Source: Struthio camelus
Lineage: Eukaryota > Chordata > Aves > Struthioniformes > Struthionidae
Assembly (NCBI RefSeq): GCF_040807025.1
Contig: NC_090946.1
Coordinates: forward strand, 7,668,001 to 7,732,000
Direction of reading: 5' to 3'
Length of the DNA: 64,000 nt
Under the pieces are notes generated by a model, which saw only the letters and a list, made by a program, of their open reading frames with translations, did no database searches and had not been told where the DNA came from. Position 1 is the stretch's first letter, and every line of letters begins with the position of its first letter. The position numbers and the translations under genes were made by a program. Of the stretch, positions 54,149 through 64,000 are shown in pieces.

Positions 54149-55658
54149 TTACTCTGATCTGCTCTTGTAGTGCTCCAGGTTTGCCAGGATCCAGGCGGTT
54201 GGAAGCAGGAAGCATGAAAACATCACAGAAAGCGCGATGGCTTGTTCCTGGCAGTGAAAAAAGACAAACAAAAAAGGGTGGGATAGTTGTGCCACAGCTT
54301 CATGGCGGGTGGGACACCTAGGACAGTCGCATGCTGGTGCTGCCTCGAACACAGGAGGTCAAGCGTGCCCTTCTGCGCTCCTGCTGCTAGATTTTCTTGC
54401 CTCTGCTGCTGTTGGGTGAACACAGGAGCCTTGGGACTGTGGGAGGGAGACTCGGGTAATCGCAGCAGTTGCCACCAGCTGTGGACCAACCTGGCTGCTC
54501 TTTAAGTTTCTTTCTGTTGCTTTCTATTTCGGAGTTGGAATACTTGCTTGGAGATCAGTCCAAATAACTTGTGACTTTCGATCTCGCTTCAAAAGGCCCT
54601 TTCCTTCCCCACCCTCCATGTATTGAGGTAGTTATTTCCATTTCATGAAAATGAAAGCCCTGGCTGGCTAGTCCGCTGTACGTGCACACTTCACCCCAGC
54701 CCCCAGGGAAGCGAGGGGCGATCCTCTGCAGGAAAGACCATAGCTGTGTCGGGGCTGCTGCGGGGGCAGGATGCGGCCACCCCTTCCCCTTGCGGCAGCG
54801 GCGAGCCTCAGGCCTGGGGTTACCCTGTTTTCCAAAGCGCTCCTGCCTGACTTTCAAATGCCTTTGAGGCGCTAAGCGCTACTAATAACAGCCCAACAGG
54901 CACCGGCAGCTCTGGCATTTCTGGCGTGCCGGCACTTAACCCCTTGCGCTGTCGCCTTCGTCTTTATGGCGGTTGTATCCGGCTAGAAGAAAAAAGAGAG
55001 TCTCCGGGCTGGTGAAGCGTTTCATCGCGGACCTTGGAAGGGCAGCAGCAGGCGAGCTCTGCACCGCAGGGCTGGAGATGACATCCAGTGGGGATTTCTG
55101 GTAGAAAGCTCTTCATTAAGCTCTTTTTTTTTTCCTTTTTTTTTTTTTTCTTTTTTCCTTCCCCTCCTTTTTTTTTTTTTTTTTCTTTCTTTCTGGCTTC
55201 TTCCAAATCTGAGAGGGAAGCAGCCCAGGAGGCTCTCCGCTGCCACAGCATGGGGACCCCCTCCCCGCACCACCTGCTTTGGGGCCGGTGTCCCCGGGGC
55301 GCCGTGAGGGGCCCTGAGCCTGAGGCGGCGCCTGGCTGCAGCTGGCTCGCGGCGCATGCGCCCTAACCCCCAAACCTTTAAAAAGGAGAAAACAGAAGCG
55401 AGAGCTGCCCTTCTTCTTTTTTAACTCTTATTCCTGACTGAAATAATTCGGTTATTGGGGGGGGGGGGTGTCAGAGGCCCGCAGGGAGTGGGTGCCTTTC
55501 CCCCCCCCCCCCATCTTTTTTTTAACGGCCCACCGCAGGCTACTCACGGCGACGGAGAGCGGCTCCTCGGGGGGCTTGGAGGTCACCCGCGCCCGGGGCA
55601 CCCGCTGGCCCCGCAGGGCCGCGGCCAGCAGCCCCGACACCCGCTGGAAGCCCCGCAT
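54149..55658 (-). CDS. COX8B: Cytochrome c oxidase subunit 8B (heart/muscle-type), mitochondrial
   Basis: Minus-strand coding exons are 55658-55548 and 54247-54149, giving 69 residues against about 70 in mouse Cox8b. The N-terminus (MRGFQRVSGLLAAALRG) is an arginine-rich, acid-free presequence. The mature peptide starts around the VTSKPPEEPLS region and has one membrane helix (about 40-60) ending in the family motif AWILANLEHYK. COX8 is the small inner-membrane subunit VIII of complex IV. Mouse Cox8b lies in the same chromosomal neighbourhood, while the human copy is a pseudogene. An in-frame upstream ATG at 55695-55697 would add 13 residues. The 55656 ATG was preferred because it matches the family length. 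The exon 1 donor GCC|GTGAGT and exon 2 acceptor keep phase 0. Confidence 0.88.
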
Positions 55659-56260
55659 GGCCGGCGGCGGCAGGCGCGCGAGCTGCCCTCTTGGCACCGA
55701 CGCCTGCAGCTGCCGCGTCCCGTCAGGGCTCCTGCCCTCCCGCCCGCCGCGGCCTCACCCCCGCCCTGAAACGCCTCCCCGTCACCTCTAACTTCCCCCT
55801 GGCCACCGGCGGGTTTTGGGCCTCGCGGCCTGCTGCCGCCTTGGGCTTCCTCCCCCTGCCCCAAAACGATCAAGGTACAACGTCTCTGGGCAAACGTTAA
55901 CTTTCGTTCAAGGACGGTGGCGGGGTGGGTCGGATCGCCGCCCTCACCGGGCGGACGCGCGCGTGTGGTCTGCCTTGGCTGGAGCCACCGAGCGGCCCCT
56001 CCGCGGAGGGTGGTCGACCACCGCTCCCGGTGGTGGTGGTGGTCGTCGTCCTCCTCCCTCTCCCTTCTCTCTTTCCTGCGGTTTAGCAGCTTGTACAGGC
56101 TTGAAACGGAGCGGCGTCTCCTGGGCTGGTTCCTCGGTCGTCCCCCTTTGAGCGGGCAGCTCAAAGGGCCTTCGGCCGCCAAGCCCTCCTGCGCCCCGCC
56201 GTGGCGCCGCTCCGCAGGGCGCGATGGCGCGCCTTGGGATCCTTCCTCATAACCCCGCCA
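55200..56260. promoter_or_regulatory. CpG island over the COX8B first exon
   Basis: A GC- and CpG-rich block extends both sides of COX8B exon 1. It contains a G run at about 55459-55468, a C run at about 55501-55512, and long T-rich tracts at about 55122-55190. It is probably the COX8B promoter. A stop-free minus-strand frame of 311 codons crosses it because of composition. Confidence 0.65.
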
Positions 56261-56264
56261 GAAA

Positions 56265-59200
56265 CGCTCTCTTTTCCTTATTTTTTCCTTTCTCTCTCTT
56301 TTTTTTTTTTTTTCCTCTCCCACCAAGCTCCTCATCTGAGGCAAAAGCTCACGCCGATGAGGATGGCTGGGATTGCCGGAGGGCGAGACGGAGCACGTCG
56401 GCTCGGGGCCGCTGCGAAAGGCTCGCCTCTCTTTTCTGTAAGTTGGAGGCGAGTAATCTCCTTGAGTTGTAAAGCTTTGCAAATTTTCCTTTAAATGGTA
56501 GCTAAAGAAAAGGACCAATTTTTTTTTTTTTTTTAAAAAAAAAAGCTCTTTGAGAAGCTAGTGGAGCAGCTGGTGATGGACAGCTGTGTTTAAGGGATTT
56601 CCCCTCAAATTAAGGATGCCTGTCTGTGTCTTGACCGATCTGGGAGAAAATCACAGGGTGCAGAAAAGTAAGGGAAGAGGCCTTCAGTAAACCCTACTTT
56701 CTGGGTCGTGGCAAGATCCACTGCTCTGAAAAGGCTGAAGCAGAAGTTGCGAAGAGGTTTTGGCTTGCTGCAACCAAGGGGGTTTTCTGAAAACAATCTT
56801 TCTAACGTTAATGAAGCAGAGAAACCTGAGTACAGCTGTTGGGTCAGCTGGGGCAATGAAACGCTTTTCACCTGTGTGCTTGCAACTTTTTGGCCGAAGG
56901 ACGTAGCCAGGGCTTAGGTTTGCATATCTGTGATAGGTTTCATCCCTCCTCGAGGAGGCGTTTGCCAGGTCGCCTGAGACCGCTTGTCGGTAGTAAAGAC
57001 TTTTAAAAAAAAAAAAAAAAAGGGGAACCTTAGCTATGCTTCAGGATTTCGTCAAGGTCTCTCTCGGGTACCTGTAATGAATAGGGCTGATCCGGCAGCA
57101 CTCCACTCTTTGAGTTTTATTGCTTCAGCAAACATCTACTTCCTTAGTCATCTCCCTCATTAACGAGGAAAGCTGGCAAGCAAAAGATGCATGTGCCAAG
57201 AACAGTTTACTCTGGAAAGCTTCTTGGCCTTTTATCCTCTCTTTTTGGTTTCTTTTTTGTTTGAGAAGGACTTATTGGGATGCCGTAGAACAGCTCTTTT
57301 TCTTAATCTGGATGCACCTGAACCTCTTCCTCCTCTCCTTTCCCTCGGCTTTCTTCCTGGCCCCTCCAGGACTTGCTACGAAGCGTGCCTGTGAAAACTC
57401 CACCTTCAGTCGTGTTTGGCAAGGCTGGGCCCAAAGACAGGGCAAAGAACAGTCACCTGTAGCTAGGCCGTTCAACCTTTTTCTCTCTCTCTTCTCCATA
57501 AACTCACCTAATGCTTTCAGCGTACTCTCTAATCTCACGTTCCTTCTAGCTGGGTCGATGACTGCGTCTGTCCTCCCTGGTAGGAGCGATGGTGGACGCA
57601 AGGCTAAATTTGGAGTGACTGGCGTCGCCTCACTCAGGAGGAAGTGGCAAGGAGATTTCGTGCTGCCCTAGCAGCCCTAAGCAAAGAGAAGCAGTGTCTC
57701 TCATTGCGTTTGTACGGAAGCTGCTGCCCTGAGGAACCGCAAATTTGCGGTTCCCAACGCTGATGGCAGCTTTGGGCGAGTCAGACGCTGGATTTTTGGT
57801 GGGTTTACAGAGAGTAGAACAGATGTGTAATGTTTATCCTGTAAACGCTGGGTTGTTAAATAAGACAATCCTTCTCTCTGAGCCCTAGGTCTGAGGCAAA
57901 AGGTTGCTAAGAAAGAGCCATAGCATCTGGCCTCAGTTCTCTCTCTCTGCGTCTCCACGGATCAGAGCTTAGATCTTTCTGCTAAAACAGGTTCATTCCT
58001 TCAAGGACCAAATGGGCTGCACGAGGCAGGGCAAAGGTTGGAATTTGACCCAAAAACGTTGTGCGTGTGTGGAGATGGTGTGCTGCACAGCTCCGATCTA
58101 GACAGCAGTGCCTGAGCGGAGGTGGCACGGAGGAAATGATGCTTTACAGGTGAAGCTTGACTCATCAAGCCTTAGAGTGGCCCAGTGGAAGCATGTTTTG
58201 GTTACTTTCCTCTATATCTAGGGCTGAGAGTTTGAATTATTATTATTCTTTTTTTCTGGGCATGTCCTGAGGGCTGCCTTTAGTTGATGCCATTTGCAAA
58301 TAAGAGCCTGGTCATCTGCCCGTGGAGTCAAAGGCTGCTGGGTGTGATACTACCTGTATTACTCGCATAAGAGCTGTGGGACACAGAAAATAGTGGATCT
58401 CGGTCATATTATCTTGTCTAGCCTGCCTATGGAAGGGTGTTTTGGTCCCCCCCCCCATAACCAAGTGAAAGCTTTCTAATGACTTGAGTGGGGCAGGAAA
58501 CTGTCAACTTGATGCCCCCCTGACATACTAGGGACGCAGGCAGCATTTGAGGAGGGCTGATCGGGGAAGGAATGTGAAGGCTAATGAGTAAAAGCTGAGT
58601 TTGCCCCACGTTTGAGCTGTACTTGGAGGAAATAGATGCATAGTGGGGGGAAGGGAGTAGAAAAGATCAGGTGTGGAAGGGCAGATGTAGGATTAAGGTG
58701 GATCTGGGAGCCTCCATCTTCCAGTGAGGACTGAGAAGAGAGCCGGAGGCCTGGCCAGGGATCCACCGGAGAACACCCATTAAAAAACAACTGAGTAGAT
58801 TACGGTGGATTTAAAATTCCTCTGAGCCATAGTTTTTGTCACTTGATGCTTCTGTGCCGTTCTGCACTCTCCGTATTCGATGGAGAGAGAAAGCGTGCTA
58901 ACAGAGGGCAGCCTCTGTCCATCGATACTGAGGCAGTCATCTCCCTTTGCTGCAGGGTGTAACGTGGGATGAATTTTGGCTGTTGCATTAAAAGGTTGAG
59001 ATCTGTTGGATTTTTTTTTTTTGCTGGTTGGTTGGTTTTGTTTTCTGCTTGCATGCAAAGCAAGCCTGGGACACAAGACGGCAGGAGCAAAGATGTTCTG
59101 CCAGCTCTGAAAAGGTCTGTAGAGAAACTGATAGCTTTAGCCTTTACCGCAGTTAGAGGGCATGGCTGCGCCACAATGACTGCTGGCTCTCTTGAGGACT

Positions 59201-61920
59201 TGTACCAATCATACTCGGTCACAGGTCTCTTCAGGCAACCGTGCCACAGCAAGACGAGAGCCAGAAGAATGTCATTCTTGCTAAATATCACGGTAAAGGG
59301 CCTGTTGGAGATGGGCAGGTGCTCCGTCAAAGACTCCCTAGGCTCTGTGGTGCGTTGGCAACTGAATTTGCAGACGCTAAAGCTTATTTGTACCCGCAAA
59401 TACACCTGCAGGAATCGGCATTCGTGGTTTGGGAGTGAGAGGTACGCAAAGGAATGATAGATAGCTGCCTCGATGCTTGGGTAGTGGCCGGAAGAAGCTT
59501 TCTAGCAGGGGAAAGAGAGAAATGGAGTTGAGCCTAGCGGAAAAGGGTTTTTTCCTCGTACAGTGACCCAGGCCTCTTTGAGGACAGCAGAGTGAAAAAT
59601 CTCTGCTCGCTGGGTAACTGCGCTTTAAAAGCGACAGAACTCTTAGGGTCCGTAAGAAGTGGCGACCGGCGCAGAGAGTGCTTTGAGGATGCTGCAGGTC
59701 AAGAGTGTGTGCTCCCTGGGACTTGCGCTGTGGCCTGAGAAAGACCTTCCAGTGCTAGAACAGGATTCAGAGGCAGGAAGCCTGGAAAAGCGTTAGGAAA
59801 ATGAATCGGGAAATCGGGAACTGTTCGCTTCGAAAGCAGGCAAAGAAAAAGGAGGTGTGATTGGAATACCTAGGAGCTGTGGGTGGTCCTGAGAAATAGG
59901 AGGAGGGGCTTCAGGTCTCTCATGACACAAAAACAAAGGGAAAATTGCTTAGAGTCGCGAAGTCAGGACCTCGTGGCCACCTTTGGCAAAGCTCGTTCAT
60001 CACCAAGGAGGCAAGCTTGGACCTGCTTGGAGAAAATACCTTTTCAAGTGTGTGGCCAGGTTGCAGGATTCACTGGTTATGGTGCCAAAAATCAGGCAAA
60101 AAGACAGCAAGAACATCCCAAAGCGTGACAGCGCTAGCAGAAACGTTTAGGAAAGGATACCCAATCTGAAGTTTCACTGCTGAAATTAACGTCCGAATTT
60201 AAGGATTGAAATGAGACTTGAACTGAGAATAAGGGCGGTTATCCCACTTCATTCTTTCTGCAGGGTTTTTGTCTTTCTCTGATCTATTTGGTGCTGGTTG
60301 TTAGTAAAGAGAGTGCTGAACAACATGTTCCCTGTCTGAAGGGGAGCTATGGTTTTCCCTGGAAAAAGAGGACCGCTATGCTGAAGGGGAGACAGATTTA
60401 GTCTCTGCTGGAGCGGTTTATGCTCCAGGGTGTTGCATGAAGGGTGGAGGGAAAGGGTGGAGAGCACAGCACGCTCCCCATCTAGAGAACAGTCCGGAGC
60501 GCTCTGCCAAGGGCCTCAATTGTTTTTAAATATCTCGCACAGCTTTGGGATGGCAAATAATGGGAGATGGGTGTTCCCCTCTCAGTTCCTCCTTGCTTAG
60601 AGCAGAGGACAGCCCTGAAACAGCAGCAGCAGCCCAAAGCTCACTTTCCTCGGGAGACCTCAGCGCTCTCCATCCCCTGTGTGCTGAGCAGTGACCTCAG
60701 CTAGCAGGATCACAGCTGGGCAAATAGCCGGACTTCAAGCTCCTGTGTTTTCCCCCCCCCACACACCCTGTGGGTTTTTTTCTTTTTTTTTTTTTTTTTA
60801 CAGGAGGGGAAAAAAGTTATTTCCTTCCTCTTGTCTCAGTTTGCTGACTTCCGTCCATTGCTGCCCTGCCTGAAATCCCTACGGCAGCAGCCTCCGCCTG
60901 CCTGGTCGGAGTCCACGCACAGCCTGAGACTAAAGGCAAGATTCGATTTCCTAACTTGTGTCGTTTTTTTTTTTTTTTTTTTCCTACCTCTCTTTTCTCC
61001 CTGAATGCCGGGAGAGTATTTTTTTTTCTCCCAACTTGATCTCAGGCACCACCTGCCATGAGAAAACGAGCAGCCAAGTTTTGGCTGCGAGCTCTCGCAG
61101 GCTCACGGCTTGGCAGAGGGCTTTTGGGGACCGCCAGCTTGGCAGGCGGGGAGCAGCGGGGAAGCTGCTGGCCTGGCTGTGCTCTCAACCGCTCCGAGCG
61201 CCCCGCAGCTGCCAGCTGACGTGCCAGCTCCTCTTGAAGAGCCTGCAAATGCCCCACTTCTCCGTTTGCAGTTTCTAATGTCACTCCAATGCTCAGCAGT
61301 GCCAGGCACCCACTAGAGCTCCCTTTCGCAAGGCGCTGTGCGTACATGCAGCGAAAAGACAGCTCCTGGCCCAGCAAGCCAGTGACTGAAGTTCACGAGA
61401 GTGAAGGGGACTAGAGGGGTAAGGAGAAATTGGTGATGTCCTAGTGCAGAGAGAGCAGCAGAAGAGGAGAAGACTAGAGAAATGACAAGGGCAATGAGTC
61501 TGTTAGGTCTGGGAAAGCTAGAAAAGTCGTGTTGGCTTAGCTAGGAGGTGTCTGAGCTGAAGAAGGGAAAAAGCTGCAAAGGAGGAAATGAGCCTGGTTA
61601 CAGGAGACGTGCCAAAGGCACTGAGAAGAAAGCTGGAAAGGATGAAAAACATGGCTAGAAGAGGCAGAGCGGGATGTGGCGATCAGAGAGAAGACTAAAA
61701 GAAACGAGACCCTAGAAACGTAACAAGGCTGAGAGCAGGTGAGAAGCCAGCAGTGCCAATGGGCAGGACGTTACAGAAAGGCTGGTACGGAGCTAGAGAG
61801 TTGCCCTTGCTTTCTGCTGACTTCCAACATGGCCGTACTAAGCCTTGCACTGACGTTGTCCCTATGGGGAACTGGAGGTGCCGGATTGCTCTGTCCAGCC
61901 CTTATCTCTGATTCTGTTTG
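56265..61920. other. Intergenic region upstream of PGGHG, no gene recognised
   Basis: No known protein is recognised in this 5.6 kb. The flanking PGGHG start exon has a splice acceptor, so one or more untranslated PGGHG exons probably lie here. Homopolymer T tracts occur at about 60783-60800 and 60964-60981. Open frames of 110-190 codons exist (57120-57671 +, 58839-59405 -, 58969-59457 +, 61042-61377 -), but none has a convincing domain. GC content rises near 60.9-61.4 kb. Confidence 0.45.
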
Positions 61921-61928
61921 TTCTGCAG
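61921..61928 (+). promoter_or_regulatory. Splice acceptor before the PGGHG start exon
   Basis: TTCTGCAG follows a T-rich stretch and lies 16 bp before the ATG. It shows that the transcript begins in an upstream untranslated exon rather than here. Confidence 0.7.
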
Positions 61929-61944
61929 TTCAAATCGGCAAAAA

Positions 61945-63512
61945 ATGGCTGATGGTAAGGAGGACCCTGCGGTGTTTACCTCCGCTTCTCTGCCCTCAGA
62001 CCCACGGCTTCTCGCTACGGTGACCAACGCTTACCTGGGCACCCGCGTGTATCGGGACGTCCTCCACGTCAACGGGGTGTATAATGGAGCTGTGGGAGAC
62101 ACGCATCGTGCTGACGTCCCCAGCCCTGTCAACGTTAGAATGACCAAGCCTAGTACGGACAAGCTGACCGAGACCTTCACTTTGGATACCCGGACAGGTA
62201 AATAGCAGAGGTAGGAACCTGCCTGGGCTGCAACTTCCTTTTATTTCTGTGTCATATTCACCTCCCGCTCTTTTCCCGCAACTGTTGGCGACCCCCTTTT
62301 AGAGGTTAAATTTATCCTTGCTTGTGGAAGGTCTCTGGGATCATCTTGGTTCTCCCCAGGCTCTGTTCATCTGTGGGGTGACTGCCTGTGCTGAATAGGC
62401 CTGTGACTGGAGTCAGCTTCATCCCAGGAGTGATTCCTCTGACCTAACTTCAGGTGCCTACAATGCTGGAGTCTGCATGCAAACTAGGCGTCTACTATTG
62501 TAGTTAAAGGAGACTTAGTCAATAAATTCAAGGGTATAGATAAAGTTATTCCCCTTGTCTTAGAGTAGATATCGACATCAGATGAGATGAATCATACCCT
62601 AAATTTGATTGACTGTCGCAGGCGTCCAACCCTTTGGTTCAAGATGCAGATGTTTATTTTGTAGGCATCTAACGGTTACGTCAGGTGAATTCCACCATGT
62701 GTTTCTAAAGGAGCCAGAAATGGATATGGTTTTGTGCTCACTTTGACCTTTAGACAGCAGCCATCTCAGACCTTGGTAGAATGTAAACAATTGTAATGGG
62801 GAGAATGGCAGGTGGGGGTGTCTTCCCCCCTCCCCCAAGTTATCTGGGAGTACTCGTTTTGCATGTTTCAAGATTTAGCTGTACCAAGTACTAGATTCAT
62901 TTATTTCCAGAAGCAGTTCTTCTCTAAGTAGTATGGCCTGAACAGACTGGACTCGGAATGCAAAGGACTTTCCTTCCTTAGGTCGTTCTTCTAAAGTCGT
63001 GTTGGAGCAAGTGGAGGTTTTCCATTTTTGTGAGAATAGGAACATACAATTTTCGGAGCATATCTCAGCCACTGCTGGAGCCTGGCTCAGCAAACAGCAT
63101 TTAATCGTGAAGCTTGGTGAAATATGCTATAGCCCAAATCATTCCTCGCTTGCCTGGCCAGATTAAGTGTGTTAACTGTGTGTTAATAGTCCTCCTAATG
63201 ATGTCAAGACTCGATTCCACTCTCAGCTAAGACTGAATTTGGCTGTCTCAGGCTAAAAACCCGACAAGTGAAAAGGCTGATGGCTCTCGTTGTCCTTACA
63301 GGAACCTTCAGCCACGTGCTTCAGTCAGCTGATTATACAGCAACCCATCAGATCTATGCTCACCATTCTCTTGTCCACTTGATGGCCTTCAGCATCACCA
63401 TCCAGCGATCAGCTCACACCAGACAAGCCATCATGGTGCAGCTCCAGACTCCTTTTGTGCCGAAGAGCCAGGACCTAGACCTGTATCAGGGACCAGACTT
63501 CCAGGGAGCTCA
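61945..63512 (+). CDS. PGGHG: Protein-glucosylgalactosylhydroxylysine glucosidase, N-terminal exons (partial)
   Basis: Two coding exons are visible, 61945-62197 and 63302-63512, giving about 154 residues. The gene continues beyond the window. The start [20 protein letters not shown] and the block [20 protein letters not shown] match human PGGHG (ATHL1) closely. [20 protein letters not shown] and [12 protein letters not shown] also match. The enzyme belongs to glycoside hydrolase family 65 and removes glucose from glucosyl-galactosyl-hydroxylysine of collagens. These exons form the N-terminal beta-sandwich; the catalytic residues lie in later exons outside the window. The ATG is 16 bp after a splice acceptor, so the promoter and first untranslated exon are further upstream. 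The exon 2 donor (CA|GTGAGT) leaves phase 2. Confidence 0.95.
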
Positions 63513-64000
63513 GTGAGTGTGGATCATGGAGGGGGGCATTGCCCTGACTGTATCTTTCGTAGCCTATAGATCTCTACTCTGCTCTCAAATAGGGAATAAA
63601 CTGCAAAAGCAGGGGCAGAGCTAGACTGATAAGGTAGGTGGCACGGAGGCTTATGTAAACCTGCCTCTTTCTGGCAGGCATGCTTTAAAAAATATATTAT
63701 ATATAAGCATTTATTAGCTGTAACTCCAGAATTATTACTTACACCAATGTGTAGAAGAGCAACAAAGGCCACAGAGACTAGATGTGATGACAAAGTGAAT
63801 TTAGGGAAGATGGTAAGTTTAGAGGAGGTGACCTCTAGAAATGGCTTACTGAAATTGGGGACCCATGGGAGAGTTGTAATGAATTTCAATCTCATGCTTT
63901 TCTGGGGATGGGATTGCAGCAGAGTTGAAGCATGAGGACAAGGGAGCTCCCATCCTAGATGGGAATAAGAGCTAGATACTCAGCTGCTGTGGGGCAGTTC
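63513..64000 (+). other. PGGHG intron, continuing past the window edge
   Basis: After the exon 2 donor at 63513 no further PGGHG exon can be read. The expected next block (human YLYGHTLTPE region) is absent from the remaining 490 bases. Confidence 0.7.

Noticed and set aside
55583-56518. 311-codon minus-strand open frame crossing COX8B exon 1
   Set aside because: It is low-complexity (Arg, Gly, Lys and Asp/His runs), lies in a CpG island and overlaps COX8B exon 1 in another frame. Stop-free length is expected from the base composition.
57120-57671. 183-codon plus-strand frame upstream of PGGHG
   Set aside because: It is a hydrophobic, T-rich sequence with no recognised domain, no splice logic and no signature of NLRP6 or other expected neighbours.

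Overview
This window is vertebrate nuclear DNA. It holds spliced genes with GT-AG introns, CpG-island promoters and AATAAA signals. Low repeat content, short introns and a degraded CR1 LINE (about 49.2-50.2 kb) point to a sauropsid, most likely a bird; a crocodilian or turtle cannot be excluded from sequence alone. Gene order matches the block on human chromosome 11p15.5 and mouse chromosome 7: SCGB1C1 - ODF3/CIMAP1A - BET1L - RIC8A - SIRT3 - PSMD13 - (COX8B) - PGGHG.

Layout. 1.5-3.8 kb: a three-exon secretoglobin (+) behind a TATA box. 7.2-13.3 kb: ODF3 (+), six coding exons. 16.6-20.4 kb: BET1L (-), four exons. 21.8-35.2 kb: RIC8A (+), ten exons. 37.4-43.2 kb: SIRT3 (-), seven exons including a 21-nt terminal coding piece. 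43.5-52.1 kb: PSMD13 (+), thirteen exons. 54.0-55.7 kb: COX8B (-), two exons. 61.9 kb to the right edge: the first two coding exons of PGGHG (+). Splice phases close exactly for all seven complete genes, giving 87, 252, 111, 539, 349, 376 and 69 residues.

BET1L/RIC8A and SIRT3/PSMD13 are head-to-head pairs sharing CpG islands. The SIRT3 and PSMD13 start codons are only 237 bp apart. ODF3/BET1L and RIC8A/SIRT3 are tail-to-tail pairs. The genes do not form one pathway. They cover a secreted protein, a sperm-tail protein, a Golgi SNARE, a G-alpha chaperone/exchange factor, a mitochondrial deacylase, a proteasome lid subunit, a cytochrome c oxidase subunit and a collagen-sugar hydrolase.

The stretches 3.8-7.2, 13.4-16.2, 52.1-54.0 and 55.7-61.9 kb contain no gene I can recognise. 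No previously undescribed system is evident. The best leads are a coding-like segment at 37.6-38.0 kb inside the SIRT3 3' UTR, the three-cysteine secretoglobin, a tandemly duplicated YY1-like site in the BET1L/RIC8A promoter, and an intact COX8B.
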